Source of the DNA: Allium sativum
Taxonomy: Eukaryota > Streptophyta > Magnoliopsida > Asparagales > Amaryllidaceae
Length of the DNA stretch: 64,000 nucleotides
Assembly (NCBI GenBank): GCA_030737875.1
Contig: CM060912.1
Coordinates: 331,936,731-332,000,730, forward strand
Reading direction: 5' to 3'
Notes under the pieces: model-generated
The model's database searches: none
The model's input: only the letters and a program-made list of their open reading frames with translations
What the model was told of the DNA's origin: nothing
Program-made: the position numbers and the translations under genes
Shown here: one piece after another, positions 1-12,544 of the stretch
Numbering within the stretch: the first letter of the stretch is position 1
How the letters are laid out: each line of letters starts with the position of its first letter

Positions 1-446
1 TTTTTTGACAAGGCCGACCGGTTTTAAAGTGATCACAAACACTTATTATTTTAACAAATAATAATTACGAGAAAAAAGAGGATATTGACTGAATGGCAAT
101 CTACTACAAATACGGTTTTTAAGGTGGACCGTTCGCCGTCATCCTATATAGGGTACAACATCGGAGCCAGACACTACATCTAGACTACAAGTTAAAACTG
201 CATGTAGGGAGAATATTACATACACTGTCAAATAAGAAGAAATATAAAAAGAAACTTATCAAAAGATAGTAGAGTCAGCATATAAGATACACCGGCATAC
301 CCAAGGCACAATTGCAACAACAAGAGTGTACAAGACAACTTAAATTTGAAAGGACCTTACAACGAAAGCCTGTGTCCATTACTTGAGCACCACACAAAAG
401 CTGTGACCACTACAAATTCCCATCAAAGCATGATAAGGACAAGAGG
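1..446. other. Unassigned sequence left of LTR A
   Basis: This is the flank into which element A inserted. I see no convincing ORF, LTR end, RNA gene or repeat. The five bases before LTR A are AGAGG, the expected left copy of its target duplication. The right copy would lie outside the window, so this cannot be confirmed. Confidence 0.4.
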
Positions 447-1007
447 TGTGACACCCCACGTCCGTTAATGTCACTTATAAGAGAATGCATTAAGTTTCGT
501 GAAGTCCAATAGGTAAACAGTACAGAAATTCACAAGATAGATATAAAGTAAGCAGGTCTCGAACAGGTTATATCAAAACCAGTTACATTAAATCTATCTC
601 ATAAAACATCAAAACATCAGAGTACATAAAATCATATCCCTCGCCATAAGCTATAATAGAATAGAGAGCAAGTCAAAAACGGTACATCTCAGGTAATCCA
701 AGTCCAAGCTATAAGAGAAAGTCCTAGTCACTTTTGGGTGCTTCCACTCTGAGGACCTGGGGGGAAAGGAAGAAAGAGGCTAAAACAAAGGGGTTAGACA
801 TAAAGTCCAGTGAGTTCCAGTGATTTTCAAATATGCATAATATAGAAATGCCAAGAGAGGTAAATAAGACTGGATGAGAAAGGTACAGTGACATATAAGG
901 TAAAACTAAACTAAACAGAATAGCATGGTAGACAGGAATAAACTATGATCGAGTGATGCTTCACATTTATATCCTAAAACAGTTATGTTTGCACCAATAC
1001 TAGTATA

Positions 1008-1150
1008 ACAAGATTAATCAAGATTAGGTGTTTAACCAAATTGCATTATAGTAGAATTAACAGTAGGATTAGGCGTACCCTAATTACATAACAGGATAAG
1101 GTGTTACCCTAATTACATAACAGCATGATTAGGTGTACCCCAATTACCAT
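1008..1150. repeat. Short inverted-repeat array in LTR A
   Basis: Three or more units have the form GATTAGG, a short loop, then CCTAATTA. Each can fold into a small hairpin. Arrays of similar design but different stem sequence occur in F (about 52640-53010) and G (about 63215-63990). Confidence 0.5.
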
Positions 1151-2281
1151 CCATGCGATCGGCTACCTACTACGTAAATACCCTATGTCAGCGCCGGCAG
1201 TAGGGTGTATCACACCCCAACCCAGCAACTATATGACACATACCTATTTACTGGTGTTACAATAGCTTATCTTCCCTAGTCAGACTCATGCATGCTCATG
1301 ACCCCGACGGAACGCGCCCGTACCCATTTTCCCCATGTGAACCTCTTACTATCCAGTTCGGTAAAGCTTGTCCTGGTTCCTACCTAGTGTGAGGCCCCTT
1401 CTAACAAAATACCAACAGGGATATTGAATGATATGGATTCCAAATAGCAGATTGACACAAGCCAAACCCTATAAGCTTGTGCCCCCAAAACTAGGATTTA
1501 AGAGTCCCCAAAACCCGATACAACAGCAGAATGAGGGACCTCTTAGCTTATTAATAATCATGTCTAAACTAGCAGGTTTGGGTTTACTAATAAGAGTGGT
1601 TATAATATTAAATTTCATTATGTGTGTACAACTCTTCCCCAAAACACTTGCCCAGATGTATACAATTTCTATAGTGTTTCAGTTTATTAACCTACATCAG
1701 GTACTTACAATATTCTAACATGTCATTTACTTATGTCTGTATTAAGTCAAATTTAACATGTCCAATTCATGTGCATACTATTCATTAACTATGTTCCAAA
1801 TTACAACATGTACAAGTTTATGCATATTATCCATTTTTGTCAATTTACAGCAAGTATATGCACATTACCCTTTTTATCAATTTACAACAAGTCTAAACAT
1901 GTGCATATTATCCATTTCCCAATTTATAGTTAAACAGTCCCCAATTTAATAACATGCCTAAATTCCTCTTTTTATGTCATTCATTATTGCCCCAATTATA
2001 TGCACACTCTAATCGGGTATAGCCTATGCATAGCATAAATAAAAAGGGAAAATATGTTCTTAAAGGAGAATAGAATCAAATCACATAGGCATATAGGCTA
2101 GACTGGAAATAAATTAAAACATAAAAACAAGGAAAAGGAAGATAGATACATATAACTTGTTATTTATCCAATTGTAAAGGCATATGTTTTACTTACCACA
2201 ATGGCATAGATGATTAACAGTGAAAAAACATGTACAACATTTATTTTATAAACATTGTATATCCTAACCCAATGACAGGGA

Positions 2282-2290
2282 ACTTACAGT
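2282..2290 (-). promoter_or_regulatory. Candidate 5' splice site in LTR A
   Basis: The minus strand reads CCCACT then GTAAGTT, a strong plant donor with the intron beginning at 2287. After removing the two nested hAT elements it lies about 240 nt downstream of the TATA box at 4658-4667. F has an equivalent donor at the same spacing. No acceptor can be assigned because A's gag start is missing. Confidence 0.4.
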
Positions 2291-2515
2291 GGGTATTGGT
2301 GAAGAAGAGATTAAATCTCTTACTGTGTAGTTGAAGCGCTTAGCGGTTCTATAGCGGCGGAGGTGCAAAAAGGTGTAGCAGGGATAAAGCGGGGAAATAG
2401 CGGGAATATTACGGAGGTGCAAAAAGGTTCATTAGATGTAAAACCAAATATTTGAAAATCAATTAATCATCTCTCCCACGTTATATGTATACAAGAAACT
2501 AATATTAAATAATCT

Positions 2516-3003
2516 TAGGGCTATATCGGTAACAGTTGCCGTTAACAATACGCTTTTTTACCATACCAATACTATCGGTAAATCTAAAATCAGAACCATT
2601 ACCGTTACCAAAACAGTCAGTATATAGATATATCGGTATACCAGTGTTAGGTAACGGTAAATTTACCATTGATAAAAACATGACAAACACCAAATTTAGG
2701 CTATGTACACATTAATAATTTTCTGCAGAAAGTCTCAGAGTCTAATACAAAAACCATGCCTACATATTTTCAGAACAGTAACATAGATTAAGCATTCCAT
2801 TTCCAGGTAAGGCGTTAATACAAAACATAACAATTTACCAAGAAAAACTGCCTGAAAAACATCTTCTATAAACTAGCACATAATAGAATATGACAACAGT
2901 TTATACATAACAAAATATTCAATAGTCCAAATATGGCAACAAAATAGTGCATGTCTTTATTTCCAGGTATGATCATATAAGAGAACCATATGCAGTACTT
3001 TCC

Positions 3004-3058
<55 letters not shown>

Positions 3059-4112
3059 TGTGTGTGTGCGCGCGTGTGTATTGTACAAAATATGGCAACA
3101 GTCCAAGCATCCAGGCACCATCCAAAAGAGAAACCATGTATTAATTTAACTTTGAGGGTGAACAAGTGGGCGCGATGAACGTGGTAGTTCTGGAGATGAA
3201 ACTTGTGAGTTTGGCATGCCTGCACAAAAATAATGAATTCCATCAAACAATATGCTACAATAATATGTCATAAATGAAAGCATTCCGGTAAACAATATGT
3301 TGCAAATAATTTGTGAAAATAAAAAGAAAGCATTCCAATAAAATTTTACTACATCAGGTGCTGCAAATAACAATTTGTAACCATCCAGGCCAATTAAACA
3401 TATTAGTTATGGCAACTAGAACATACTTCTTAATAATCTTTTGATTTGAATGCATAGAAACAATAGGATTAGTTAATTTGCAATTATACCTATTAAGGAA
3501 ATAGCGATGGATTCGGGAGCTTCACTCTTTATTGTAGGAACGGGTTCAGTAGTAATTCCATAGCCTTCAACTTGATTTGGAACATTTAAGTGAACCGATT
3601 CCATCTTCGTTGTAAATAAAAATATAAACCGAGGTAACAAAGTGAATAAATTTGAATTTTTTTTTCTTTGGATAAGTGAAGTTGTATAACAGTAAAAGTG
3701 TAAAAAGGTGAAGAGAAGTAGTAAATGAGGAAGACAGTGAATTGCGACTAGTTTTGATGGGCAAACAAAAGAGAAAACCTAATGACAGAAGGTCAAGATC
3801 TAATGTAAATAAAATCCAATGGCTGCTGTTTGAAGATGTAAATCTATCATTTTTAAGTGTAATAACCAAAAATTAAACAATTAAGCCGCCATTATTAATC
3901 AGTAGTGCATATTTTATTTTTTGTAACTTGTCGGTAAATTTACCGTTACCGACGGTTTCCACATTGTCTTACTGACCTATTTACCATAGTAAATGGTAAT
4001 TTTATCGTTACCGTACCAAGAGATTTAGTATGCTGATCCTACAAATTATTGGTAACTTTTGGCTTGGTGACGGTACGGTAACTGTAAATTTACCGTTACC
4101 ATAACAGCCCTA
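2516..4112. mobile_element. Non-autonomous hAT transposon
   Basis: The left end reads TAGGGCTATATCGGTAACAG and the reverse complement of the right end reads TAGGGCTGTTATGGTAACGG. The flanks are AATAATCT (2508-2515) and ATTAATCT (4113-4120), an 8-bp target duplication with one mismatch, as expected for hAT. Copies of GGTAACGG/CCGTTACC are concentrated near both ends, as are hAT subterminal transposase-binding repeats. It is 1597 bp with no transposase domain, and it sits inside the probable older hAT-like element and inside LTR A. Confidence 0.8.
3005..3079. repeat. (TA)n/(TG)n microsatellite
   Basis: A TA run passes into about 30 TG dinucleotides with minor interruptions. The cysteine/valine- and threonine/histidine-rich ORFs crossing it are artefacts. 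Confidence 0.95.
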
Positions 4113-4657
4113 ATTAATCTTACATAATAAAATCATCGAATATCATAGTTACGCATGCTAAATTTGATGAGTGTAATTGATTGTAACCATATATTAGGCA
4201 CATATATCTTAAATTTAGCTCTTTATTCTAACTTTACTGAACTTTTTAAAAAGAGAACTAGTCAAATCAGGCTCTATATATTAATATTGCTAAAGCGGAC
4301 GCTGAAAAGCCTTGATTTAGCGGATGCAGTGGAAAATAGTGCGGATAAAATCAGATCTACTGTTATCAACGCTAAAATGAAATATCGTAGCGGTTGAAGA
4401 GCGCTACGTGATATAGTGGGGATACTGCGAGGCTTTAGCGGGGCTTTAACTGCATAAAATTCTCTTATATATATAACTATATGCCGTAGAAAAGTCCAAT
4501 CCAATCCTGTTAATTGTTGTATGTATGCAAAACTGAATATTGTCTCTGCAGATCTAGGCTTCAGTAGCATTCCGCCATTGTATGTTTATATCTTTAGAAA
4601 ATTTCTTAAAGACAAAAGATATGAAGAAATGGTGTGTATTGGAATGGGAGAAGCTAC

Positions 4658-4667
4658 CTATATATAG
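4658..4667 (-). promoter_or_regulatory. TATA box of LTR A
   Basis: The minus strand reads CTATATATAGG about 465 bp from the U3 end of the LTR. F has a TATA box at 54461-54468, also about 465 bp from its U3 end. The conserved spacing supports a real promoter. Confidence 0.55.
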
Positions 4668-5132
4668 ATTCACAGAGTCAACCTCAGCCTTTAGATTTTA
4701 GGGTTTTGATCAAAACCGTACATGTAGCGCTGAGTCAGCAACGAATATAGCCCGAAAAACAGTCCAAGTGCCAAAATCTGAATCTACCCAGATCGTCAAT
4801 GGGTCGACCAACCGACCCATAGGGTCGACCCAAGCCGATTGTGAGTCATCCCACAACGGTCTGGTTTCCTGCGTAAGCCCACGTCTATTATTCCTTTGAA
4901 TATTTTTATATTATATTTATATATAAGCTCCTTATATGTTTGCAAACTTCGAATGCCCATAACTTCTTCATACGCTATCCATTTTACGCAAATTTGGTAT
5001 ATGTCTAAGCCAGAATACCGAGACGAATGCAAGGTTATGCCGATTTTACATAATTATGATTATTTAATTAAGTAAAACCCATTTTATTATCTTAATGTAT
5101 GGTTATAGTGTATTAAATTTTGGGGTGTTACA

Positions 5133-5146
5133 TTCTCCCCTACATA
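5133..5146 (-). promoter_or_regulatory. Polypurine tract of element A
   Basis: The minus strand reads TAGGGGAGAA directly before the LTR start TGTAACACCCC. This is the plus-strand priming site for reverse transcription, and it fixes both the orientation and the LTR boundary. Confidence 0.75.
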
Positions 5147-5645
5147 AAGGATTTCATTCCCGCAATCTCCAAGTTAAGAAGAATGTTACAATCCTAATAG
5201 CCACCTACAACCATCTACTCATCCATCATCCACAAGCATCCATTGTCCTTAAGAAATTTCTATTCCTTATATGAACATATGAAAAGGTGTTGTGTGTATA
5301 TGTCCTTGCATAATGCGAAAATCTGGCAGTCGACTGATTCAGTTGACCTCCTTAATGCAATATATGTTTGTGCCATGAGTCCAAAATGTATGCAAATAAT
5401 CCTCGTTATAACATATAAACTCTATATGTATGCACAATCATTCATCAAAATGCAACATCCATACGATGATTCACCCATTTCCATCCATAGAAAATTAAAA
5501 TGCACACATATCCATATGCAATATGTAAGTGACTGAGCCGATCTAGTGCTTAGTGTGTGTGTATGCAACCAATAGCAAACATTTGCATCCATTTGCAACC
5601 ATCAATCATAACATGTTTCAAACATATGTTTCCAACCATTGGATT
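5147..5645 (-). other. 3' noncoding region of element A
   Basis: This AT-rich stretch between the integrase stop and the polypurine tract has no domain in any frame. The corresponding stretch of C is 36073-37161. Confidence 0.6.
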
Positions 5646-5927
5646 TTACCAATGGATCGAAAGGTTCGAACGATAGGATAAATAAACTTGAATGATGAAG
5701 CAAATGCAAAGTAAAAGCTTGGAAAAAGGAGTTAAGAACATACTTTCAAAAAGAAAAGGATAAGAAGCGCAAATCTGATCTTCGAGTTCCCACGTTGCAT
5801 CTTCGCGGTCTTCTCCCCGTTGCACCTTCACCAATTTGATTTTCTTGTTTCGTGGCTTCTTGATTTCTAATCCAAGGATATAAGTAGGGACTCTTCTCAC
5901 CGATGCTTCCTTCTCAACTTCCACGCC
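5646..5927 (-). pseudogene. Integrase C-terminal chromodomain-like tail of element A
   Basis: The translation holds a short block matching the C-terminal end of element C's integrase: both have a charged stretch ending in KKxKLVKVQ/KKVHLVKVQ, then D..D.TWE, then a final AYP/SYP. In chromoviruses this tail follows the integrase and helps direct integration to chromatin. The upstream part of the same reading frame is at 57697 and beyond, separated by the whole of element B. The target duplication ACGCC (5923-5927 and 57692-57696) shows that the two parts were once contiguous. The gene is dead because the rest of the polyprotein carries many stops. Confidence 0.8.
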
Positions 5928-7160
5928 TGATATACACGTAAATGTGTATATTTTATCAGTTTATTTATCTTGTTTTCCCTTTAAAATAACTGATATTGTG
6001 TATTTATAGCTGTGTTTTCAGATTGCTGATTAAAAGCATGGTTTAAAGCATTTGATGGATAAAGCATGAAGAATTTGCTTAAAAAGAGTGAAGTTTGAAA
6101 TTACTAAAGCTTGAAGAGTTTAAAGCTTGAAGAACGATTGCAAATAGAGTTCAGTTAGGTAGATTTGGCTAACTAAAGACTCATGATGCGTTCACATTGG
6201 CTCATTTGCAAGGCCTCTCACTCTATAGCATGACCACTGCGTTCACATTAGCTCATTTACAAGGCCTCTCACTCTACAGCTGCATTCACACTGGCTTATA
6301 TGTTATTTGGGCTAAATCTTTAGTCCCACATTATGTAATTAGCCAAGTAGTCTTTTTAATATTAACTATAAATACACTTGTATCTTGTTCATTTAGCACA
6401 TTGGGTTTTATTCTGTAATTCTTCTCTTGGAATAAAATCATTCTTCTCCCTTTCTCTTTACTTTTTAATGTAATTTATTTATGTTGTTTATTTTATTTTT
6501 ATCTTCTTTTCTTTTAGCTATGTCTAGCTAATCCCCTTTAATTAGGGGGTGATGACGATGGGATTAGATTCAATATGAATCACATAGCCAAAGAGATTAG
6601 AACTTCATGTATATAGATCTAGATCTAAACCAAGGTTTAGATCTGAACCTTCATATTCTGTGTCTTTTAAGAGCTATGCTCCTTCACTTGGTATATTCGA
6701 GTTCGATCTAACGTTTATCATATTTAGATCTAATATTTAGAGTTTTAGAAATAAAATAGTGAATCTGTCCCGATAGCCTGTGGTTGTTTAAGAGCTTGCT
6801 CCTGCATAGGCTATACTTGTTGTTATTCACATATTTGTTTCTAGAAACCTAATTATCGTTGATTTATGTTTGTGACAGAAACATAAATTAGATCTGTATT
6901 AATTCGATTGGCTATTGATGAATATCAATCTAGTTTATGTCACTGTTCCCTAATTGCTTTCTTTTATTATTAAAAACTCATCTTTTGTTTATTTTCTGTT
7001 AATTTGTAACCAATCAAAATTCTGGAATAACATGACTAAATTTATTAATTAAAATGTTTTTGGTCCTAGAGTTCAACACCATCTACAACAACCTTTGTTG
7101 TTTAGGAAAGCCGAACGAATTTAACAGTTGTTTACAATTGTTCAACTTGTTCGCAAAACA
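5928..7160 (+). repeat. 5' LTR of element B
   Basis: The LTR begins TGATATACACG and ends TTCGCAAAACA. A TATA box lies at 6367-6374 and AATAAA at 6431-6436, so U3 is about 470 bp. A block of about 60 bp beginning GCGTTCACATT is tandemly duplicated near 6187-6300 in both LTRs. Confidence 0.88.
6367..6374 (+). promoter_or_regulatory. TATA box of LTR B
   Basis: The sequence TATAAATA is conserved in the 3' LTR at 56905-56912. An AATAAA follows about 60 bp downstream in both copies. Confidence 0.65.
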
Positions 7161-7163
7161 AAT

Positions 7164-7183
7164 TTTGGCGCAGTTGCCGAGGA
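7164..7183 (+). promoter_or_regulatory. Primer binding site of element B
   Basis: The sequence TTGGCGCAGTTGCCGAGGA lies a few bases after the LTR end. It resembles the GGCGCCGTTGCCGGGGA primer site usual in Athila-type elements (tRNA-Asp complement), with substitutions. Confidence 0.65.
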
Positions 7184-9780
7184 TCAAAATAATTTTTATT
7201 AGTAAATCCTTCGGATTATATTTTATTTTTTTATTTTTTTCATTATTTTTCCATTTTTTCTTTTTTTCTATAAAAAATCCTTTGCATTTCTATCAATTGT
7301 TGGATCTTTCCTTCTTATATGTTTACTGCCATTCCTTTTCCGATTTCTTTCCTACATTTTTTTTTCAATTCTTACAAAAAAATGCCAAATTTCCTTTGAT
7401 TTCTTCTCTTTATCAACCTTCCTTCCCATTTTCTTACATTTCCTTTTTCTCTTTTCTTAAAAAAATAATAAAAATATTACTTGCCATTTCTTTTCTGATT
7501 CATTTCTCTTTTCAAGTTCTTTCCCAATACATATTTCTTCGTTTCAAGTTTTACAAATTTCATCTCTTTCTAATTTTCTATAACTCTTTCCTTTTTACAA
7601 TCTTCTTTAAAAAAAATCCTCTTTTTTCCTTCTTTGTTTTTCTATTCCAATACAAAGTTCTCTCTGCCTCCCAAATTCACGTCCATATCTCTACTTCCAT
7701 ATTTCACACCAAAACCATCCTCATCATACATCCACAACGTCCATCTCCAATTCAATAATTGACCAATTTTTCATCACAAAATCAACCACAATACCAGTTC
7801 TGCCAACAGGCCACCAACCCTCTCAACAACCTTCCTCATCCCATACAGCACTTCAAATCCCCAGTTCATCAACACAACCCCAAACCAGACAACATCCACC
7901 TACCCCAATTCAATCTGCCATTAACCTGTTGCACCCCTCAACTAATTCACAAACCTACACAAACTTACCCTCCCTGCCTTCCAGTATACTCCTTTGTGCC
8001 ACAAAATTACCACAGCTCAAAACTCCACCTTCATCCAACCAAAACCCACACGCCAAACCGAAAACAATTCAACTGAGCTCCAACTCTAACGTAATTCCGC
8101 AACAGCACTCACCAAAACCATCAGCGAATATCAATTCGAAAATTGCAGCCAAACACCCTGAACACAATCGCGCCCTAAATAGTTCGAAAGCCTCATCTGC
8201 TCAACATTCACATATCCCAAACTGTCAAACTGATTTCCACCCTCTAGTCAAACTTTAAACCGCAACGTTCCTCCACAACTGTCATCACCGCGTCGCCACA
8301 TCCTAAATCACGAACTTGCGATTTTTCCTGGACCAATCGACTCATCAAAACCTGAAATCACAAACCAGACAACAAATCCACCACAGTTCGAAAATCGCTT
8401 CGAAAAATCAGAAGAAAAAAAGGGGGGATTTGTTGTGTTTTGTGAAACCGATTTTTCTTTTAGGCAACTAATTTGTGAGGAACCGTTTCTGGGCGTTTAT
8501 AAAAGAAGAAAGGAGAGCTTGTTGACTAATTGTATCCCTATTTCAGATTGTGCGTGGATTTTAATTTTACTTTTATGGGCTTCAAAATGGGCTGAGTTTT
8601 TATTTAACTTGAGTTTGTTTAATTATTAGTATTAGCTTTAGTTTTATTTAACTTTTGCTCTCCTTCCAAGAAAAAAAAACACTTTTCTTTGCTTTGTTCA
8701 TTGTTTTTTTAGTTAACTTTATTTCTTTTGTTTGTGTTTTCTTAAAAAATAAAAAAATCATCTCTTTTGTTTTAATTTTTGAATTAGTCTTGGATTTCTT
8801 TTTTTTGAATTAGTCTTAGATTTCCTTTGTTTCTTTTAATTATCTAAAAAAAATTGTTTGCCTTTGTTTGTTTGTCATTATATTCTTTTTAATAAAATGT
8901 TCCATTGCCAATGAAGATATATACCTTGTGCAACACCTTTTCAGGTTCCCGAAGCTTAGATGGAATTGTTGTGCTTTGCTTTGTCGCTTGCTTCATAAAA
9001 AAAATATCAAGACCGAAAGAAGAATTCGAAATCAAAGCAAAGATTGAATAGATTTCAAGCAAAAAAAAGATTTCAAAGGTCAAAGCAATTTCTAATTAGT
9101 AGAATTTGAATTGTTGGAGTGGTTGCACACCTAGTGGGGTGTGAACACGCTAGCGCTACTTAGTTGCACTGGAAGGACTACCGATCTAGTTGAGAATTTT
9201 CTAAACTCTACAGGGACTGCTGCAGCTTGAAAAATATAGAAATTGCTTGTAAAATTTTCTATAGGTGCCACGGCTTGCTTGTAAAAAAAACTATTTCTGC
9301 AATTTATTATTCTGTGACTGTTATGTGATTGATTATTCTGCCTATTGATGTGTGATTGGAAATTTTAAAACAAACATGGAATAAATTATTTTTGAAATCA
9401 AATCGAGGATTTCCCAAAGCTCATAAGACAAAATATTTGTTAAATTGACAATTAGGATTGATACTCTCTGAGGTGTCTAAGGAACGGTAGAGTATAGAAC
9501 TCAAACAGGTTCTTAAACCTATAGTCGTGTTTCTATGGTGATTCGTGGCACACTGATGATCCTTGTCCGAACCTAGCTCAGACTTGTATTCATATAATCT
9601 GAAGTTGTTAATTTTAACATATTTTTTTAAGAGCTTCTTTAGAGCCACAACTTTTGCAACTGATTTTTCAACGAAAAACTCTCTTCTTCTAGTACATGTG
9701 CACTTGCCTCATGTACAACCAAAATTGCAATTCTTTTCAAAATTTAAATAATTTTGGTTTCAATTAAAATCAGAATGAAT
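7184..9780 (+). other. Leader and noncoding region of element B
   Basis: The first 600 bases are strongly T-rich, then there is a C/A-rich stretch (7680-8350) and then AT-rich DNA with homopolymers. The open frames at 7054-7758 (Phe-rich) and 7759-8258 (Pro/Gln/His-rich) reflect base composition and match no domain I recognise. One crosses the LTR edge and the primer site. I see no gene here. Confidence 0.6.
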
Positions 9781-10089
9781 TTCGAGCTGAAAACTTTTCG
9801 AATAATTTCCACAAATCTCATCAAACGGTTACACCCAAATATGAAGAACTTCATTCTACGATTGAGGAGAATTTATCTGAGGTGCGTCAACTTTTAGCGC
9901 AAATGGATAAGCAAAGTGCTGAAAATCAAAACAATTGCAACATGGGTTATAACAAAATTTTTGAAAGCCAAAATGATTTTCATAGTTCGAGTGGATGTCA
10001 AATGTGGATTATCGAATATGAAAACTGTGTTGCGAATAAGCTAAATTTTTGGCGATGTTGGTTGTGGAAAATAAATAATGGACGACTTC
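9781..10089 (+). pseudogene. Gag-like fragment of element B, left of C
   Basis: An open frame runs through this stretch and includes a short helical, glutamine- and asparagine-rich segment (around EVRQLLAQMDKQ). The frame continues past the C insertion for about 17 codons at 47187-47240 before a stop. It lies where gag would be, but I cannot identify a Gag domain. The interruption is the insertion of C (TSD ACTTC at 10085-10089 and 47182-47186). Confidence 0.4.
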
Positions 10090-10789
10090 TGTGATGACCC
10101 CAAACCCCGTAGGACAGTGGCAAGGGTAATCTTTGGAATATAACACATAAACAGATAACAGCAGAACGGAAATAAATAAATAAACTAGGAAATGTACAAT
10201 AGAATACACTTGATAAACACAATCATCAGAGTTACACAGTATACAGGATCATACTTAGTACAAATGCAGTTCAGCTATACATAAATGTCTACAGCGGAAA
10301 AAAACATAATATGTACAATAGGAGCTGAACAGCATAAAAAGAGATAAATGATAGAATCCATCTTCAGCTCCAGCTATCCAGAAAGAGCCTTCTAAAACCT
10401 AAATACAAGTCTGCCCGTGTAGAAAAAGGGGCACCCGAGTTTGCAAGTGAAACAAACTACGAGTCAGTCATGGGACTGGTATGAGAAATCTACTTAACAC
10501 ATCTTACAATATGGATAATCACAGGACCACGCCACTTTCGCAGATCGGGTTTACTCCAATGGATTGCCATTGCTTCAAAACAAATAAATCTTTTAAATAT
10601 CGCAGTGCTTTTTACAAAAATGAAGCCATTATAAGGCTCAGTTCCCATCACACAATGCAACACAAACCGGAGGATAGAGTTTTACCTTATAATGGCCAAA
10701 ATATGCTTAATACGAGCAAAACAAATCATTTGATATTATTGCTAATATATATGTTACAAAAACAATTTCAACCATAACTATCAATCATA

Positions 10790-11700
10790 GACGGCATAGG
10801 TACCATATATCATGTCGCCATATATATATACAATCAAAACCGCACAGTGTCGTATTTGGAAATTGGATTTCCATCATGAACCAAGGCAAAAGATCGTCCT
10901 TACCGAATTCGAGACAATCTAGCCCATATCTCAGGATCAGAGCTCGAGTGACCCTTGGATCTTCAGGGCTGGTCCACCGATGTGGATTAAAATGCCTGAA
11001 CACTGCGTTTCCCCGCCCTATGGGGCGTAAATGAGCCCAAAGACTCCATCGGTCCCGGATCGACCGATAAATCTGAGGCGCCTCGCTATCCATCATCCAA
11101 ATAAGTAAAATATCAGGCCATGTAAAAACACCGACACAACTCCTAGCTAGAAGGAAACGCATGTCCTCCCTGCAGTCCTCTCCTATTTCTGGTTCATACC
11201 GGGGTGTGAGGCTCGCGAATCAACGTTATACACAAAGCTATGCCACACAGGCCGTGCTTTGATCATCCACCTCAAGACTTTGCTTTTCAATAGAAGCCTT
11301 GATCATCTGCCACTTAGGCATGCCACTTAGGCATGCCACATAGGCAATTCACTCCATGCGACTGATTTCTATCGATATATAACCTCTGAGCTCGTACGTC
11401 TAAAAGAAGGGCGTTAAGCAAGAGAATAAATTCTCCACCGCCAAACAGAAATATATTAAATAGAGATCAATCAGCACAGAACAAAATCCAATGTCAGACA
11501 CACAGTCCATTTACAAGTTCGTTCTGGGTCTGAACGAAACCGGAGGCACTCAATACCTCGCATATCCGTACAATCAACAAGTACGTCCGGACGGCTACTA
11601 CTTCAGCCCCTTCAAGGTAGCTACTCCTATCATGAGCATCAGTAGCACCCCTCCATTCGACATGAAGATCACCGGTCTTGCACCGTCTTCATATCTTCGA
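10790..11700 (-). promoter_or_regulatory. GC-richer conserved block in LTR C
   Basis: This block is richer in G+C than the surrounding LTR. It is recognisable in the 5' LTR (about 42400-43270) and in the much more diverged solo LTR E (about 31227-31910, opposite strand). Shared landmarks are CCTCCTAGCTAGAA, GAGGCGCCTC and a terminal TATATATGGCGACA. It could be a second promoter or a structured RNA region. The open frames in it shift between copies, so I do not call a protein. Confidence 0.45.
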
Positions 11701-12436
11701 CTTTCAATCGTCAATCAATTATTTGAAATGAGAATCAACTCGGCCTTTTCAAATAATTCACGTATATTTAGAATTTCAAATCAATTCATTTCAATGGTTA
11801 AATTTCTCGATATCACTAATTATGTTCTTTAATGTAATTTTCACGTCAAACACATTCAACCATCAAATATCAAATAAACCAAGCAAATTCAGTTTATTTC
11901 AATTCCATATCGTTTATAATATTTTATCATGATTTATCGCTATTTTTATTTAATTAAAAATAGCCAATTCATTCAAACAACGTTTCAGGCCATAACGCGG
12001 TCATGGCGCTGTTTTTCTTCAGATTTGATTTGCACGTATCTGAAAATCTAACCATTGGATCTTCACAAATTTTATATCATTAGAAAGATCTTTTCAAAAC
12101 AAATCCAATGGTTTCAGTTTTGGGGAAATCCGACGGTCGGATCTCCCGCACTAATCGTTTGAAGTTACGATTTCAAAATACGAACTGAAGCGTCGTTATT
12201 CGATTTAATTTAACTATATATATATAATCGATTCTGTCGTTGTTTTTCTTCATATTTCAATTAAACATTCCAGGCAATCCAACCGTTGGATCTTCACAAA
12301 GTGGGTGTCGTTGGAAAGATATTTCCAAAGCGAACCCAACAGTTTCGGTTTCGGGAAAATCCGATGATCGGATCTCCCGCACTAATCGTTTGAAATCACG
12401 GTTTCAAAACACAAACTGCGGCTTCGTTATTCGATT

Positions 12437-12467
<31 letters not shown>

Positions 12468-12544
12468 ATTCATTCTTCGATTTCAAAACTATATTCACTT
12501 CATATATTTGATAAAATTGATATTTTTATCATCAAAAATCTTTA

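Larger units (their letters stand above)
2323..4460. mobile_element. Possible outer hAT-like element
   Basis: Both ends are rich in (T)AGCGG motifs: left about 2338-2410, right about 4290-4445. An imperfect terminal inverted repeat is visible (TGTAGTTGAAGCG on the left, TGCAGTTAAAGCC on the opposite strand at the right). Both sides carry TCTCTTA (2316-2322 and 4461-4467). Subterminal arrays of this kind are typical of hAT elements. The exact ends are uncertain, and there is no transposase ORF. Confidence 0.42.
447..5132 (-). mobile_element. 3' LTR of element A (Tekay/Del-like chromovirus)
   Basis: On the plus strand the LTR begins TGTGACACCCCACG and ends GGGGTGTTACA, so it has TG..CA ends with a short inverted repeat. 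A purine tract on the minus strand abuts its right edge (5133-5146), and an integrase tail on the minus strand lies at 5646-5927. It is therefore the 3' LTR of a minus-strand element. The same family recurs as solo LTR F (51508-54929) and partial LTR G (61345-64000). About 2.1 kb of its 4.7 kb is made of two nested hAT-type insertions. Confidence 0.85.

Noticed and set aside
2866..3246. ORFs over the TG tract
   Set aside because: Thr-His and Cys-Val runs come from the dinucleotide repeat inside a hAT element.
7054..8258. Phe-rich and Pro/Gln-rich ORFs
   Set aside because: They reflect T-rich and C/A-rich composition; one starts inside the LTR and crosses the primer site.
10785..11832. Protein genes in LTR C (ORFs of 113-125 codons, also at 42401-43405)
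   Set aside because: The two copies are merely the two LTRs of one element, and the frame is not kept in relative E. I kept the conserved DNA block but not a protein call.
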